Shown: positions 45,451 to 54,781, counted from the stretch's first letter. The stretch is 64,000 bases of DNA from VAZQ01 sp035263865 (GCA_035263865.1 DATFQX010000228.1:47133-111132), one strand, 5' to 3'. A program made the numbers and translations. The notes: generated from the letters alone by a model not told the origin.

Positions 45451-45504
45451 CGCAGCGCAACGCGAAACGAAGTGGAGCAGCGCACCGCTTCGTGCTGCGC
45501 TGCG
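45451..45504. repeat. Long imperfect inverted repeat
   Basis: Outer arms CGCAGCGCA (45451-45459) and TGCGCTGCG (45496-45504) enclose a second imperfect pair (ACGAAGTG and CGCTTCGT). It lies between the small unknown gene and the ferredoxin gene and resembles intergenic palindromic elements common in rhizobial genomes. It may end the upstream transcript. Confidence 0.55.
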
Positions 45505-45628
45505 CGCGCGACGCCGGCTGCGCCTACGACGACGCGCAATGAGCTCAGGGCGTCATCTGGCGCGCGGCAGCGCCAGCGGCTATAGGACGCCGACATCGCC
45601 GCACATCGCCAATTGTTCCGCCAACCGC

Positions 45629-45949
45629 ATGCCGAAGATCACCTATATCGATCATGAAGGCACCCTCCGGACGGTCGAGGGCGAGATCGGCTCGACGGTC
45701 ATGGAGACGGCGATCAAGAACGGCATTCCGGGCATCGAGGCGGAGTGCGGCGGCGCGTGCGCCTGCGCTACCTGTCACGTGCACGTCGACGAAGCGTGGC
45801 GTGCGGTGGTAGGCGAGCCGTCGCCCATGGAGGAGGACATGCTCGATTTCGGCTATGACGTGAAGCCGGATTCGCGGTTGTCCTGCCAGATCAAGGTGAC
45901 CGCCGAGCTCGAGGGACTCGTGGTGCGCACGCCCGAGCGGCAGGCTTAG
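45629..45949 (+). CDS. 2Fe-2S ferredoxin (adrenodoxin type)
   Basis: A 106-residue electron carrier from ATG 45629. The cluster ligands follow the C-x5-C-x2-C pattern (CGGACACATC) with a distant fourth cysteine in LSCQIKV, the adrenodoxin/putidaredoxin/FdVI form. Flanking ITYIDHEG, AECGGAC, HVHVDEAW and MLDFGYDVKPDSRLSCQI are typical of alphaproteobacterial family members that serve P450s or Fe-S assembly. The ferredoxin reductase gene follows after 79 bases, so the two probably form a redox pair; no P450 or hsc genes are next to them. Confidence 0.92.
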   Translation: MPKITYIDHEGTLRTVEGEIGSTVMETAIKNGIPGIEAECGGACACATCHVHVDEAWRAVVGEPSPMEEDMLDFGYDVKPDSRLSCQIKVTAELEGLVVRTPERQA

Positions 45950-46028
45950 CGAAAACGCCCGCGACTACACATTCGCGGCGCATCATCCCATATCAGACGC
46001 GAACGCAAGTGAGGCGCGTAGCAAACGC

Positions 46029-47060
46029 ATGAGCGAAACGATCAAGACCGACGTGCTGATCATCGGTGCCGGACCCTGCGGGTTGTTTGCGGTGTTCGAG
46101 CTTGGCCTGCTCGACATGAAAGCGCATGTCGTCGACATTCTCGACCAAATCGGCGGTCAATGCGCGGAGCTTTATCCGGAAAAGCCGATCTATGACATCC
46201 CGGGCTTACCTTATGTCACGGGGCAGGGCCTCTGCGACGCATTGCTGACGCAGATCAAACCGTTCGGAGCGACCTTTCATCTGCAGGAGATGGTCGAGAG
46301 CATCGAGACGATCGGGGACCCGCTGTTCCGCGTCACGACCGACCGCGGCCGCGAGTTCGAAGTCAAAGTCATCGTGATCGCGGCGGGTGGGGGGTCATTC
46401 CAGCCCAAGCGGCCGCCGATCCCGGGAATCGAGGCCTATGAGGGCACCTCCGTTTTCTACGCCGTGCGGCAAATCGAGGCGTTGCGCGGCAAGCGCATCG
46501 TCATCGCGGGCGGTGGCGATTCCGCCCTCGATTGGACGATGAACCTCGCGCCGGTTGCGAGTCACCTCACTCTCGTGCACCGGCGCAGCGAGTTCCGCGC
46601 CGCGCCCGAAAGCGTCAACAAGATGATGAAGCTCGTCGGCGAGGGCAAAATCGATTTCGTGCTGGGTCAGATCTCGGCGCTTGCGGGTGAGGACGGATGC
46701 ATCGGCAAGGCCATCGTGAAGCGCAACGACGGCCCGAATTTCGAAATCGGCTGCGACGCGCTGCTGCCGTTCTTCGGATTGACCATGAAGCTCGGCCCGG
46801 TTGCCGATTGGGGCATGGACATGAAGGATGGCGAGTACATTCTGGTCGACACCGCGGCATTCGAATCGAGCGTACCCGGCATTTTCGCGATCGGCGACAT
46901 CAATTGGTACCCCGGCAAGCTCAAGCTCATCCTATCGGGTTTTCACGAAGGCGCGCTGATGGCGCAGAAGGCCTACCACTATGTCTATCCCGGCAAGCGG
47001 CTGGTCTTCCAATACACGACGTCGTCTACCAGCCTGCAGAAGAAGCTCGGCGTGGCGTGA
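46029..47060 (+). CDS. Ferredoxin-NADP+ reductase, thioredoxin-reductase-like type
   Basis: FAD enzyme of 343 residues. It has the FAD motif LIIGAGPCGLFAVFEL, IGGQCAELYPEKPIYDIPG, the NADPH motif IAGGGDSALDWTMN, and FAIGDINWYPGKLKLILSGFHEGALMA at the C-terminus. It lacks the CxxC redox pair of thioredoxin reductase, which defines the TrxR-like ferredoxin-NADP+ reductases (YumC type) of Bacillus, Rhodopseudomonas and Chlorobium. It would pass electrons between NADPH and the ferredoxin encoded just upstream. Confidence 0.94.
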   Translation: MSETIKTDVLIIGAGPCGLFAVFELGLLDMKAHVVDILDQIGGQCAELYPEKPIYDIPGLPYVTGQGLCDALLTQIKPFGATFHLQEMVESIETIGDPLFRVTTDRGREFEVKVIVIAAGGGSFQPKRPPIPGIEAYEGTSVFYAVRQIEALRGKRIVIAGGGDSALDWTMNLAPVASHLTLVHRRSEFRAAPESVNKMMKLVGEGKIDFVLGQISALAGEDGCIGKAIVKRNDGPNFEIGCDALLPFFGLTMKLGPVADWGMDMKDGEYILVDTAAFESSVPGIFAIGDINWYPGKLKLILSGFHEGALMAQKAYHYVYPGKRLVFQYTTSSTSLQKKLGVA

Positions 47061-47184
47061 GGAGTAGTGAGAAGCCCGGATTGAGCGAAGCAAAATCTGG
47101 GAGCCTTCCAACAATGCAAGCCATCCCGCATTTCGCTGCGCTCAATGCGAGCTACGTGATCGAGCTCGCAGGCTCGAGTTGGGT

Positions 47185-49185
47185 CTAGCGCCCAGACGTC
47201 GGCAGCCGCGGAGCAATGAGATTTGGCAGCGTCGGCAGCGGCTCGCTGCGAACGAGCGCGGCGGGTGCCCGCAACCCGAGCACCTCGCGCGCGGCTGGCA
47301 GCGCCGCGTCCGCCATGGCGGCATGGCCCTCCGCGGTCGGGTGAACTGCGCCGCCATAGACCGCGGCGAATATTCCCCAGATCGCATCATGCAGGTCGCT
47401 TGGCTGAAGCACCGCCGGCAGCCCTTCGGGGTAGGTCATCGCGGTGAAATAGCTGTCGTTTGCGGTGCGGATCCAACGCGCGCGCGACGCGTAGGGGCGA
47501 AATTCGCTCGCCGAGTAGCCGCAGGCCATCGGCTCCGTCGCACCCTTCGTCAAACTGTTCTCGAACGTTTCGCCTTTGCCCGAAAAGCACTCGCGATCAA
47601 ATGCAGGATCGTCCGCGTCGCGTGCGCACGCGCCGTGCGACGCAAACGCCTCCTGGTGGGCGTTCACGAACGTCATGCGATCGGTCGACGGATTTCGGCA
47701 GCTCCTCTCTTCGCAGCGCGCGAGCGCCTTGATGCCGGGCAGAAATCTTTGCGATACGAAGGCCACGGCTTGGCGCAGCCGCTCGCCATCGACGGCGAAG
47801 GCCGGATGCACGTCAAAACCGTCGCGTCCGCCGGGGCAGGGCGTCTCGGGGCCCGCAAGCGCCGGATTGCCATAGGTGACGTAGACGACGCGCGACAGAT
47901 TTCCGCCCACGAGCGGCTTGAGCGCGGCACGCGCCTTGGCAAAGTTTCCGGGCAGCTCGCGATCAAGGATCGTCTGCGCCTCCACGACCGAAGCAATGAT
48001 CCCGCCGCGACTGAGGAGGCTGCGTTCGGTTCCCGGCTCGATCATGACGTTGGCGATCAGGCCGGAGAAGAGAATGTCGTTGGCTCCAATGGTAAGCAGC
48101 ACCAGATCGAGGCTGCGGTCGGGCTGGTGACGCCGCGCCGCCGTCAAGAGCTCCGTCAATTCGGAGGTCTGGGAGCGAACCGTTCCCGAGCAGGCAAAGC
48201 CGACGCCAGGGCACTCGCGCGCCCGCTGGCTGCCAAGAAATCCGGCGCTGATTGTCGCGCCCGAGCAGCCGAGCGGAATGAAGGTGACGGCGATATGGAG
48301 GTTTTCGACCGCAAGTGCGAGCGCGGTGCGCATCTGATAGCTGTAGAGTGAGCGGTGACAAGGGCCACTCAGCCAGCGCGCGCTCTGCTGCGCCCACTCG
48401 CCAGCCCGCATCTCGTCATTTGCCATGACCGTGCAGGATCTATTTCCCCTGAAGCCCGCTCGTCCCGGCCGGTAATATTCGCCGCCGCCAAAGCGCTTGA
48501 AGCAAAAACCCTGATCCGACAACTGCACCGCCCGATCGGGATTGCCCTCGCCAGCTGCGATCGAATCGCCCATGCCGGCGATGAGCACATCGCGCACGAC
48601 AATCTCGCTGATGAGCCGCAGCGCGGTGCTGTCCGGCAACACGATATCGACGCTCGCAACAGTCGGCCGGCTGCTGACGAGACGGGCGCTGACTTCCTCG
48701 TCGCAGCCGGCATTGACTTGCCGCGGATGACCGTCGCCGTCGTCGAAGCTCCACACGCAGCCTTCATTTGCGGGCAAAGTTCCCGCCAGCGTTACGCCGA
48801 CGCGGTGATCCTGCGGCGCCAGATAGATCTCGCGCTCGCCGTCTCGCTCGCAAGATTCCAACAGCCGGCCGGTGCGGTCGACGCATAGTCGCTCGATGAT
48901 GTCGCGCGCCCAGCCACGTCCATCGCTCTCTTTCGCTAGCCGCCGTTCGGCTGCGAGCACGCCATCACCGTGCGCTGCGTCAACATGGCGCTGGAAGTCG
49001 GCCTCGTTGCGGAACAGCCGGAAGCGGTTTTTGACTTCCCACTCGATGCGCGGCGAATTGGCGGCTGAGGGCTGCGCGCGGACAGCTTGGCCGCCGAAAC
49101 ACGAAAGCAGGAGAAGGAGGGCAAGGGCAGCAACGGGGAGCATGGCATCTGCCGCGATCGACCGCACGCGCCTCATGCTTAGCAT
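47185..49185 (-). CDS. Large exported SGNH/GDSL hydrolase
   Basis: A 666-residue secreted protein. An N-terminal signal (AADAMLPVAALALLLLLSC, cleaved near residue 37) precedes a beta-rich region (about 45-200) and the SGNH hydrolase core: GDSIAAGEG with Ser208, GCSGATI, TIGANDI (367-370) and HPTAEGHAAMA with His615. The aspartate usually three residues before that histidine is absent (GAVH). Many paired cysteines suggest disulfide bonds. The substrate may be a lipid or O-acetyl ester of a cell-surface glycan, unproven. ATG 49185 is used; ATG 49176 is an alternative. Confidence 0.85.
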   Translation of the reverse strand: MLSMRRVRSIAADAMLPVAALALLLLLSCFGGQAVRAQPSAANSPRIEWEVKNRFRLFRNEADFQRHVDAAHGDGVLAAERRLAKESDGRGWARDIIERLCVDRTGRLLESCERDGEREIYLAPQDHRVGVTLAGTLPANEGCVWSFDDGDGHPRQVNAGCDEEVSARLVSSRPTVASVDIVLPDSTALRLISEIVVRDVLIAGMGDSIAAGEGNPDRAVQLSDQGFCFKRFGGGEYYRPGRAGFRGNRSCTVMANDEMRAGEWAQQSARWLSGPCHRSLYSYQMRTALALAVENLHIAVTFIPLGCSGATISAGFLGSQRARECPGVGFACSGTVRSQTSELTELLTAARRHQPDRSLDLVLLTIGANDILFSGLIANVMIEPGTERSLLSRGGIIASVVEAQTILDRELPGNFAKARAALKPLVGGNLSRVVYVTYGNPALAGPETPCPGGRDGFDVHPAFAVDGERLRQAVAFVSQRFLPGIKALARCEERSCRNPSTDRMTFVNAHQEAFASHGACARDADDPAFDRECFSGKGETFENSLTKGATEPMACGYSASEFRPYASRARWIRTANDSYFTAMTYPEGLPAVLQPSDLHDAIWGIFAAVYGGAVHPTAEGHAAMADAALPAAREVLGLRAPAALVRSEPLPTLPNLIAPRLPTSGR

Positions 49186-49579
49186 GGCGGATGCGGCGGA
49201 AATGTGAGGTTCGGCAGATCTCAGGCATCGCCGCTAACCCTCGATGATTGCGGCACTTTTGACCGTGTGCAGGACTGCGGATGCACGTGGTGGCGCCGTC
49301 AACGCTCGGGCAATTCGTGAGTTCCGATACCAGCGCTTTAGCCGTCCTCGATTTGTCACGTCCGGGCTCGACGCGGCCATCCGTCGAAAAGAAGCACTTT
49401 GACGAAAGAGGATGGTGGCAAGTCGCGTTCACGCGCCTTGCGCCGCGCTGCGCCCCGGCAATGATTGCCGGCGATGGGGCGGCACCCACTATCCGGTGCG
49501 ACGAACATCCTCGACCGCGCGAATTTTCGTAAGTACAATTTTTGACAAACACAGAAGCGAGCAAGCCGGGAGGATGACG
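49186..49579. promoter_or_regulatory. Divergent upstream region with a perfect palindrome
   Basis: This 394-base stretch separates the SGNH hydrolase and the ABC operon. It contains CCGGCAAT-G-ATTGCCGG at 49455-49471, a possible operator or hairpin, and a TTGACA sequence at 49542-49547 without a clear -10 box. No coding sequence is convincing; frames crossing it are chance extensions. Confidence 0.5.
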
Positions 49580-50755
49580 ATGAATTGGACCCGCATGGGA
49601 GTTAGCTGCGCTGTTGCGCTCTTCGTCAGCGCCTCGTGCGCCTATGCGCAAGGCACGGTCAAGATCGGGCTGATCAATGTTCTCTCGGGCCAATTCGCCG
49701 ACGCCGGCATCCAGCTCGACAACGGGGTAAAGACCTACATGAAGCAGCACGGCGACACCGTCGCCGGCAAAAAGATCGAGATCATCCGCCGCGACGTCGG
49801 CGGCCCCGCGCCCGACGTTGCCAAGCGTTTCGCGCAGGAGCTCGTCGTGCGCGACGGCGTCGACATTCTGGCCGGATTCCTGCTCACCCCGAACGCACTC
49901 GCCGCCGCCGACGTCTCCGCTCAGGCGAAGAAATTCATGGTGGTCATGAATGCTGCGACCTCGGTCATCATCACGAAGTCGCCCTACATGGTCCGCACGT
50001 CTGTGACGCTGCCCCAGGTGATGGAGACATTCGGAACCTGGGCGGCCAAGAACGGCCTCAAGAAGTGCTACACCATGGTGACCGACTACGGACCCGGACA
50101 CGACTCCGAAGCGGCATTCCAGCGCGCGTTCAAAGAGGCCGGGGGCGAGATCATTGGCTCGGTGCGCTTTCCTGTTGCGAACCCGGATTTCTCGGCTTTC
50201 GTGCAGCGCGCCAAAGACATGAATCCGGAGTGCATCTACATCTTTATCCCTGGAGGGGCACAGCCGGCCGCGCTGGGCAAGGCCTTTGCCGAGCGCGGCA
50301 TCGATTTGACCAAGACCAAGGTCCTGGGATCGGGCGAGACCACAGCGGAGCAGGCGCTCAAGGTGATGGGTGACGCAGGCCTCGGCATCATCTCGGCCTG
50401 GCATTACGACTACAAGAGCAAAGCGCCGCTCAATGTCGAGTTCGTCAAGCTGTTCAACGAAATGCACGGGCGCAATCCGGACTTCTTCTCGATCGGCGGC
50501 TATGACGGCATGCATGCCATCTATGAGGCGCTGAAGAAGACGGGCGGCAATACCGACGGCGATGCTTTGATCGCGGCGGCCAAGGGATTGAAGTGGCAGA
50601 GCCCGCGGGGACCTATGTCGATCGATCCCGATACGCGCGACGTGGTACAGACCATTTATATCAGGCGGGTAGAGAAGGTCGGCGGCGAGCTCGTGAATGT
50701 GCCGTTCGACAAGATCGAGAACGTCAAGGATCCAACGCGCGCGCGGGGCGGCTAG
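49580..50755 (+). CDS. Branched-chain-type ABC substrate-binding protein, copy 1
   Basis: Periplasmic ligand-binding protein of 391 residues (Peripla_BP_6/LivK family). The start at ATG 49580 has a GGGAGG ribosome site seven bases upstream; ATG 49574 would overlap it. A signal peptide ends near SASCAYAQ. The mature start KIGLINVLSGQFADAGIQLDNG and VIITKSPYMVRTSVT, then NPDFFSIGGYDGMHAIYEALKKTGG, are family traits. It is a close paralogue of the next gene, including an almost identical C-terminal RDVVQTIYIRRVEKVGGE. The transporter genes follow. The ligand may be an amino acid, amide or aromatic acid, not decided by sequence. Confidence 0.92.
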   Translation: MNWTRMGVSCAVALFVSASCAYAQGTVKIGLINVLSGQFADAGIQLDNGVKTYMKQHGDTVAGKKIEIIRRDVGGPAPDVAKRFAQELVVRDGVDILAGFLLTPNALAAADVSAQAKKFMVVMNAATSVIITKSPYMVRTSVTLPQVMETFGTWAAKNGLKKCYTMVTDYGPGHDSEAAFQRAFKEAGGEIIGSVRFPVANPDFSAFVQRAKDMNPECIYIFIPGGAQPAALGKAFAERGIDLTKTKVLGSGETTAEQALKVMGDAGLGIISAWHYDYKSKAPLNVEFVKLFNEMHGRNPDFFSIGGYDGMHAIYEALKKTGGNTDGDALIAAAKGLKWQSPRGPMSIDPDTRDVVQTIYIRRVEKVGGELVNVPFDKIENVKDPTRARGG

Positions 50756-50780
50756 TTTCCGCCGGATAAGTTCACCGCAG

Positions 50781-50803
50781 CCCTCGCCCCGAAGGGGGGA
50801 GGG
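50781..50803 (+). promoter_or_regulatory. GC hairpin between the two binding-protein genes
   Basis: CCCTCGCCCC-GAA-GGGGGGAGGG folds into a ten-pair stem with one G-G mismatch. Without a T-tract it is unlikely to end transcription fully, and probably protects the upstream mRNA or reduces readthrough. Confidence 0.55.
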
Positions 50804-50844
50804 AGCGCAGCGCGTGTGCATCGGACCGGCCGGAGGGCACGACT

Positions 50845-52020
50845 ATGCGAAAGATGCTGCTTGCCTCTACCCCTGTCGCCGCTGTTCTCGCCGTGACCTC
50901 GGCGCAGGCCCAGCAGACGATCAAAATCGGCGTGGTCCTCGCTTATTCTGGACAGTTTGCCGACCCGTCGGCGCAAATGGATAACGGCATCAAGCTCTAC
51001 ATCAAGCAGTACGGCGACATGGTTGCCGGCAAGAAGATCGAGCTCCTCCGCAAGGATACCGGTGGAATCGCGCCGGACATCGCCAAACGGCTGGCGCAGG
51101 AGCTCATCGTCCGCGACAACGTAGACCTGCTGGCGGGCTTTGCGCTCACGCCCAATGCGCTCGCAGCCGGCGATGTGTCGGCGCAGGCAAAGAAGTTCAT
51201 GGTGAATATGAATGCGGCAACCGCAATCATCACGACGAAATCGCCCTACATGGTCCGCACGTCATTCACGGTGCCGCAGTTGAACCAGACGCTTGGCACC
51301 TGGGCCTACAGAAACGGAATCCGCAAGGCCTATACGATGGTCTCGGATTTTGGCCCGGGGCATGACGGCGAGGCCGCGTTTCACAAAGGTTTCAAGGATG
51401 CCGGTGGCGAGATCATCGGTGCGGCGCGTTATCCGGTGGCAAACCAAGATTTCGCCGCCTTCGTGCAGCGGGCGAAGGACGCGAACGCGGACGCAATCTA
51501 CATCTGGACGCCTGGCGGGCCGCAGCCAGCGGCCATCGGCAAAGCGCTAGCCGAGCGCGGCATCGATCCCAAGAAGACAAAAATCCTCGGGCAGGGTGAA
51601 TTGACGTCGGAAGACGCGCTGAAAAACATGGGCGAGGCTGGGCTCGGCATCATCACGTCCTTCCATTACGACTACAATCATCAGTCTCCAACGAACGCGG
51701 CTTTCGTGAAGACCTATAAAGAAACTTTCGGACGCAATCCGGATATGTTCTCCGCCGGCGCGTTTGACGGAATGCACGTCATCTATGAGGCGCTCACGAA
51801 GACCGGCGGGAAGACCGACGGCGAGAGCTTGGTCGAGGCCGCCAAAGGTATGCAATGGGAGAGCCCGCGCGGCCCGATGGCGATCGATCCGGAGACCCGC
51901 GATGTCGTCCAGACGGTCTACATCCGGCGGGTGGAGAAGGTCGGCGGGCAAATCGTCAACGTCGAGTTCGACAAGATCGAGAACGTCAAGGATCCGTTCA
52001 AGGCCGCCATGAAGAACTAG
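50845..52020 (+). CDS. Branched-chain-type ABC substrate-binding protein, copy 2
   Basis: Second binding protein of 391 residues with a signal peptide (cleavage near TSAQAQ). It shares long near-identical stretches with copy 1 (LAQELIVRDNVDLLAGFALTPNALAA, AFVQRAKDANADAIYIW, SPRGPMAIDPETRDVVQT), showing a local gene duplication. Changes around the ligand pocket (for example VPQLNQTLG in place of LPQVMETFG) could give a different ligand range for one membrane transporter. It starts 89 bases after copy 1 and precedes livH. Confidence 0.93.
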   Translation: MRKMLLASTPVAAVLAVTSAQAQQTIKIGVVLAYSGQFADPSAQMDNGIKLYIKQYGDMVAGKKIELLRKDTGGIAPDIAKRLAQELIVRDNVDLLAGFALTPNALAAGDVSAQAKKFMVNMNAATAIITTKSPYMVRTSFTVPQLNQTLGTWAYRNGIRKAYTMVSDFGPGHDGEAAFHKGFKDAGGEIIGAARYPVANQDFAAFVQRAKDANADAIYIWTPGGPQPAAIGKALAERGIDPKKTKILGQGELTSEDALKNMGEAGLGIITSFHYDYNHQSPTNAAFVKTYKETFGRNPDMFSAGAFDGMHVIYEALTKTGGKTDGESLVEAAKGMQWESPRGPMAIDPETRDVVQTVYIRRVEKVGGQIVNVEFDKIENVKDPFKAAMKN

Positions 52021-52068
52021 AACGATTTCGGCGCAATGAAATCACTGCGGGCAGTACACTCGGTCTGC

Positions 52069-52095
52069 TCCCTCCCACTGCATGCGGGGGAGGGG
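52069..52095 (+). promoter_or_regulatory. GC hairpin before livH
   Basis: CCCTCCC (52070-52076) pairs with GGGAGGG (52088-52094) across an 11-base loop. It is similar in stem to the hairpin after copy 1 and may set lower expression of the permease genes than of the binding proteins. Confidence 0.5.
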
Positions 52096-52176
52096 ACGAT
52101 GTGGCGCTGGCCGTGTACCAGCGCGAAGCCGTGCTGCTAGCCGGGCGATCATGCCGACCATCGCTCGAGCCTCGGC

Positions 52177-53040
52177 ATGATTGCCTCCGCCTTCGGCGTT
52201 CTGTTCGACGGTTTCGCCTACGGGATGTTGTTGTTCCTCCTGTCGGTGGGCTTGTCGGTGACGCTGGGGATGATGAATTTCGTCAACCTCGCGCACTGCA
52301 GCTTCGCCATGCTCGGTGGCTTCGTCACCGTAACTTTGACGAATGACCTGGGCTGGCCGTTCTTGGCGAGCCTGCCGTTGGCGTTTCTCTCGGCGGCGCT
52401 GGTAAGCATCGGTTTCGAACGCGTGCTCTACCGGCGGCTCTATGGCGCGAGCGATCTCGATCAGTGCCTGCTGACAATCGGTATCGTCTTCGTTTCGGTT
52501 GCGGTTGCCGCTTATCTCTACGGCACCATCCAGCAGCCCGTGAACCTGCCGTCTTACCTGCGCGGTTCAGTGTCGATCATGGGCCAGAGTCTCGGCGTCT
52601 ACCGACTCTTCCTGATCGGCGTTTCGATAGTGATCACGGCAGTGCTGGTCGCTGCGCTTGAGTTCACGCGCTTCGGAGCGCAGGTACGGGCTGCGGTCGA
52701 CAACCAGCGCATGGCCCGCGGCCTTGGCATCGATGTCGATCGCGTGTTCGCGGTTACTTTTGCGCTCGGCAGCGGGCTTGCGGGTCTCGGCGGCGCGCTC
52801 GCCATCGAGATCGTGGGGCTCGATCACGCGTTTGCGTTCACGTATCTCATTTACGTCCTCATTGTCGTGGCTGTCGGCGGGCTCGGCTCGATCGCCGGTT
52901 CGTTCGTGGCGGCGAGCCTTCTTGGAATCAGTGATATGGCGGGCAAATATTATTTTCCCGAGCTTGGCGCCTTTCTAATCTATTTCGTGATGGTGGCGCT
53001 GCTGATGTGGCGACCGCTCGGGCTATTCGGGAGACGCTGA
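52177..53040 (+). CDS. livH: Branched-chain-type ABC transporter permease LivH
   Basis: Inner-membrane permease of 287 residues with about eight helices. Family features include MLFLLSVGLSVTLGMMNFVNLAHCSFAMLGGF at the N-terminus (the NFVNLAHG-like loop), RAAVDNQRMARGLGIDVDRVFAVTFALGSGLAGLGGAL carrying the ATPase-coupling loop (EAA-like), and a C-terminal GLGSIAGSFVAASLLG. It forms a heterodimer with LivM. The gene overlaps livM by one base (TGATG). Confidence 0.95.
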   Translation: MIASAFGVLFDGFAYGMLLFLLSVGLSVTLGMMNFVNLAHCSFAMLGGFVTVTLTNDLGWPFLASLPLAFLSAALVSIGFERVLYRRLYGASDLDQCLLTIGIVFVSVAVAAYLYGTIQQPVNLPSYLRGSVSIMGQSLGVYRLFLIGVSIVITAVLVAALEFTRFGAQVRAAVDNQRMARGLGIDVDRVFAVTFALGSGLAGLGGALAIEIVGLDHAFAFTYLIYVLIVVAVGGLGSIAGSFVAASLLGISDMAGKYYFPELGAFLIYFVMVALLMWRPLGLFGRR

Positions 53041-54029
53041 TGACGTCTTCCACCCTCAGCGAGCCGCAACGCCATCTTGAGGCGCAGATTCGCTGCCAGC
53101 CGGTTGAAATTGCCTTCTGGCTTGCCACACTGCTGCCGTTCGTGCTCGCTCCCAACTACCTCGTGCTGGCGAGCCAGATCGCCATCACGGCGCTGTTTGC
53201 ATTGTCGCTCGATCTTATCCTCGGCTATGCCGGCATCGTGTCGCTGGGCCATGCCGCCTATTTCGGCTTTGGCTCTTATACGGCGGGTCTGATTGCGAAG
53301 TGGGGCTGGGGCGAGCCGCTAACCGGGTTGGCTGCAGCTGCCGTCGCCGCGGGCCTGCTCGGTTATGCCACGAGCTTTATCATTGCTCGATTCCGCCATC
53401 TCGCTTTGATCATGATTACGCTTGGGCTGGGCTTGTTGCTCGCGGAGGCAGCCAACAGCGCAAGCTGGTTGACTGGCGGCGCCGACGGGCTGCAAGGCGT
53501 GCGCATGTGGAAACTTTTCGGCGCCTTCCAATTCGATCTCTATGGCACAACCGCTTATACCTATTCGCTGGCGGTTTTGTTCCTCGCGTTCCTGCTCGCG
53601 CGGCGGCTGATCAATTCGCCGTTCGGCCTCGCTTTGCGGGGCATTCGCGAGAACGCAATTCGCATGCCTGCAATCGGGGCTTCTAATCCCGCGCATATCC
53701 GTAAGGTCTATACGATCGCGGCAATCATGGCCGGTATTGCCGGCGGATTGCTGGCGCAGACGACGGAAACCGTTTCGCTCGAAACGCTGAGCTTTGCACG
53801 CTCGGCAGACGTGCTCGTGATCCTGATCCTGGGCGGCGCCGGCCGGCTTTATGGTGGCCTTGTCGGCGCTGTCATTTACATGGTGGCGCGCGATCAGTTC
53901 TCCGGTATCAATCCACAATACTGGTACTTTTGGATTGGAACGCTGCTCATTGCCGTGGTTCTCTTCCTGCCGAATGGAGTTCTCGGGGGATTGACGCGGC
54001 TCACGCGTCTTGTGCGGAGTGCTGCGTGA
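53040..54029 (+). CDS. livM: Branched-chain-type ABC transporter permease LivM
   Basis: Second permease, 329 residues from ATG 53040, which overlaps the livH stop. It contains LDLILGYAGIVSLGHAAYFGFGSYTAGL, TLGLGLLLAEAANSASWLTGGADGLQGV, and the coupling region RGIRENAIRMPAIGASNPAHIRKVYTIAAIMAGIAGGLLA. These are standard LivM motifs. It is followed by livG in a GTGA overlap, so all four transporter genes are translationally coupled. Confidence 0.95.
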   Translation: MTSSTLSEPQRHLEAQIRCQPVEIAFWLATLLPFVLAPNYLVLASQIAITALFALSLDLILGYAGIVSLGHAAYFGFGSYTAGLIAKWGWGEPLTGLAAAAVAAGLLGYATSFIIARFRHLALIMITLGLGLLLAEAANSASWLTGGADGLQGVRMWKLFGAFQFDLYGTTAYTYSLAVLFLAFLLARRLINSPFGLALRGIRENAIRMPAIGASNPAHIRKVYTIAAIMAGIAGGLLAQTTETVSLETLSFARSADVLVILILGGAGRLYGGLVGAVIYMVARDQFSGINPQYWYFWIGTLLIAVVLFLPNGVLGGLTRLTRLVRSAA

Positions 54030-54781
54030 ACGCCTCAGCGTTGGCCACGCGCGGCCTGGACAAGAGCTTCGGCTCGCTCGTCGTCGCCAAGGGCATCGAG
54101 CTCAATTTGCCGCAAGGCGAGCGTTATGCGCTGATCGGGCCGAACGGCGCCGGCAAAACGACGCTGATCAATCTGATGACTGGCATGCTCAGGCCGGATG
54201 GGGGACATATTTTCCTGGGAGAAAGCGACATCACGGCCCTCAAGCCCGAGGAGCGGGTCAAATGCGGCCTCGTGCGCACTTTTCAGATTAATACGTTGTT
54301 TCCCCACCTCAGTGCGCTCGAGGCGGTGACGCTCGCGGTGTGCGAGCGACGCGGCTACGCCCGCAGTTGGTGGCGGAAGCTGCCGTCCTACGGCGATGCG
54401 GTCGAGGAGGCACATGCGATCCTCGTTTCGCTGCGGCTCGCTGCGAGCTGCTATCGCCCGACGCGCGAGCTCGCCTATGGCCAGCAACGGCTGTTGGAGA
54501 TAGCGCTGGCACTGGCTACGAAGCCGAAGGTGCTGCTGCTAGATGAACCCGCGGCGGGCGTGCCGCAGGGCGAGAGCGCCGAGCTGTTCTCCGTCATCTC
54601 CAATCTCTCCCGCGACATCGCCGTGCTGTTCATCGAGCATGACATGAATGTCGTATTTCGTTTTGCGCATCGCATCATCGTCATGGTGGGCGGCCGCATC
54701 TTGGTAGAGGGCACGCCGCGGGAAATCGCGGCCGACGCGCGCGTGCGGGACGTCTATCTGGGTGGGACACGCCATGGCTGA
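54026..54781 (+). CDS. livG: Branched-chain-type ABC transporter ATPase LivG
   Basis: ABC ATPase of 251 residues from a GTG at 54026 that overlaps the livM stop. Walker A is GPNGAGKTT, the signature is AYGQQRLLEIA (the LivG form of LSGGQ), Walker B is VLLLDEPAAG, and the switch histidine lies in FIEHDMNVVF. It powers the LivHM permease together with LivF, whose gene overlaps its end by eight bases. Confidence 0.95.
   Translation: MNASALATRGLDKSFGSLVVAKGIELNLPQGERYALIGPNGAGKTTLINLMTGMLRPDGGHIFLGESDITALKPEERVKCGLVRTFQINTLFPHLSALEAVTLAVCERRGYARSWWRKLPSYGDAVEEAHAILVSLRLAASCYRPTRELAYGQQRLLEIALALATKPKVLLLDEPAAGVPQGESAELFSVISNLSRDIAVLFIEHDMNVVFRFAHRIIVMVGGRILVEGTPREIAADARVRDVYLGGTRHG

Noticed and set aside
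48980..50821. A 613-codon minus-strand frame
   Set aside because: It lies opposite the binding-protein gene and across the promoter region and overlaps the start of the SGNH gene; no domain is present.
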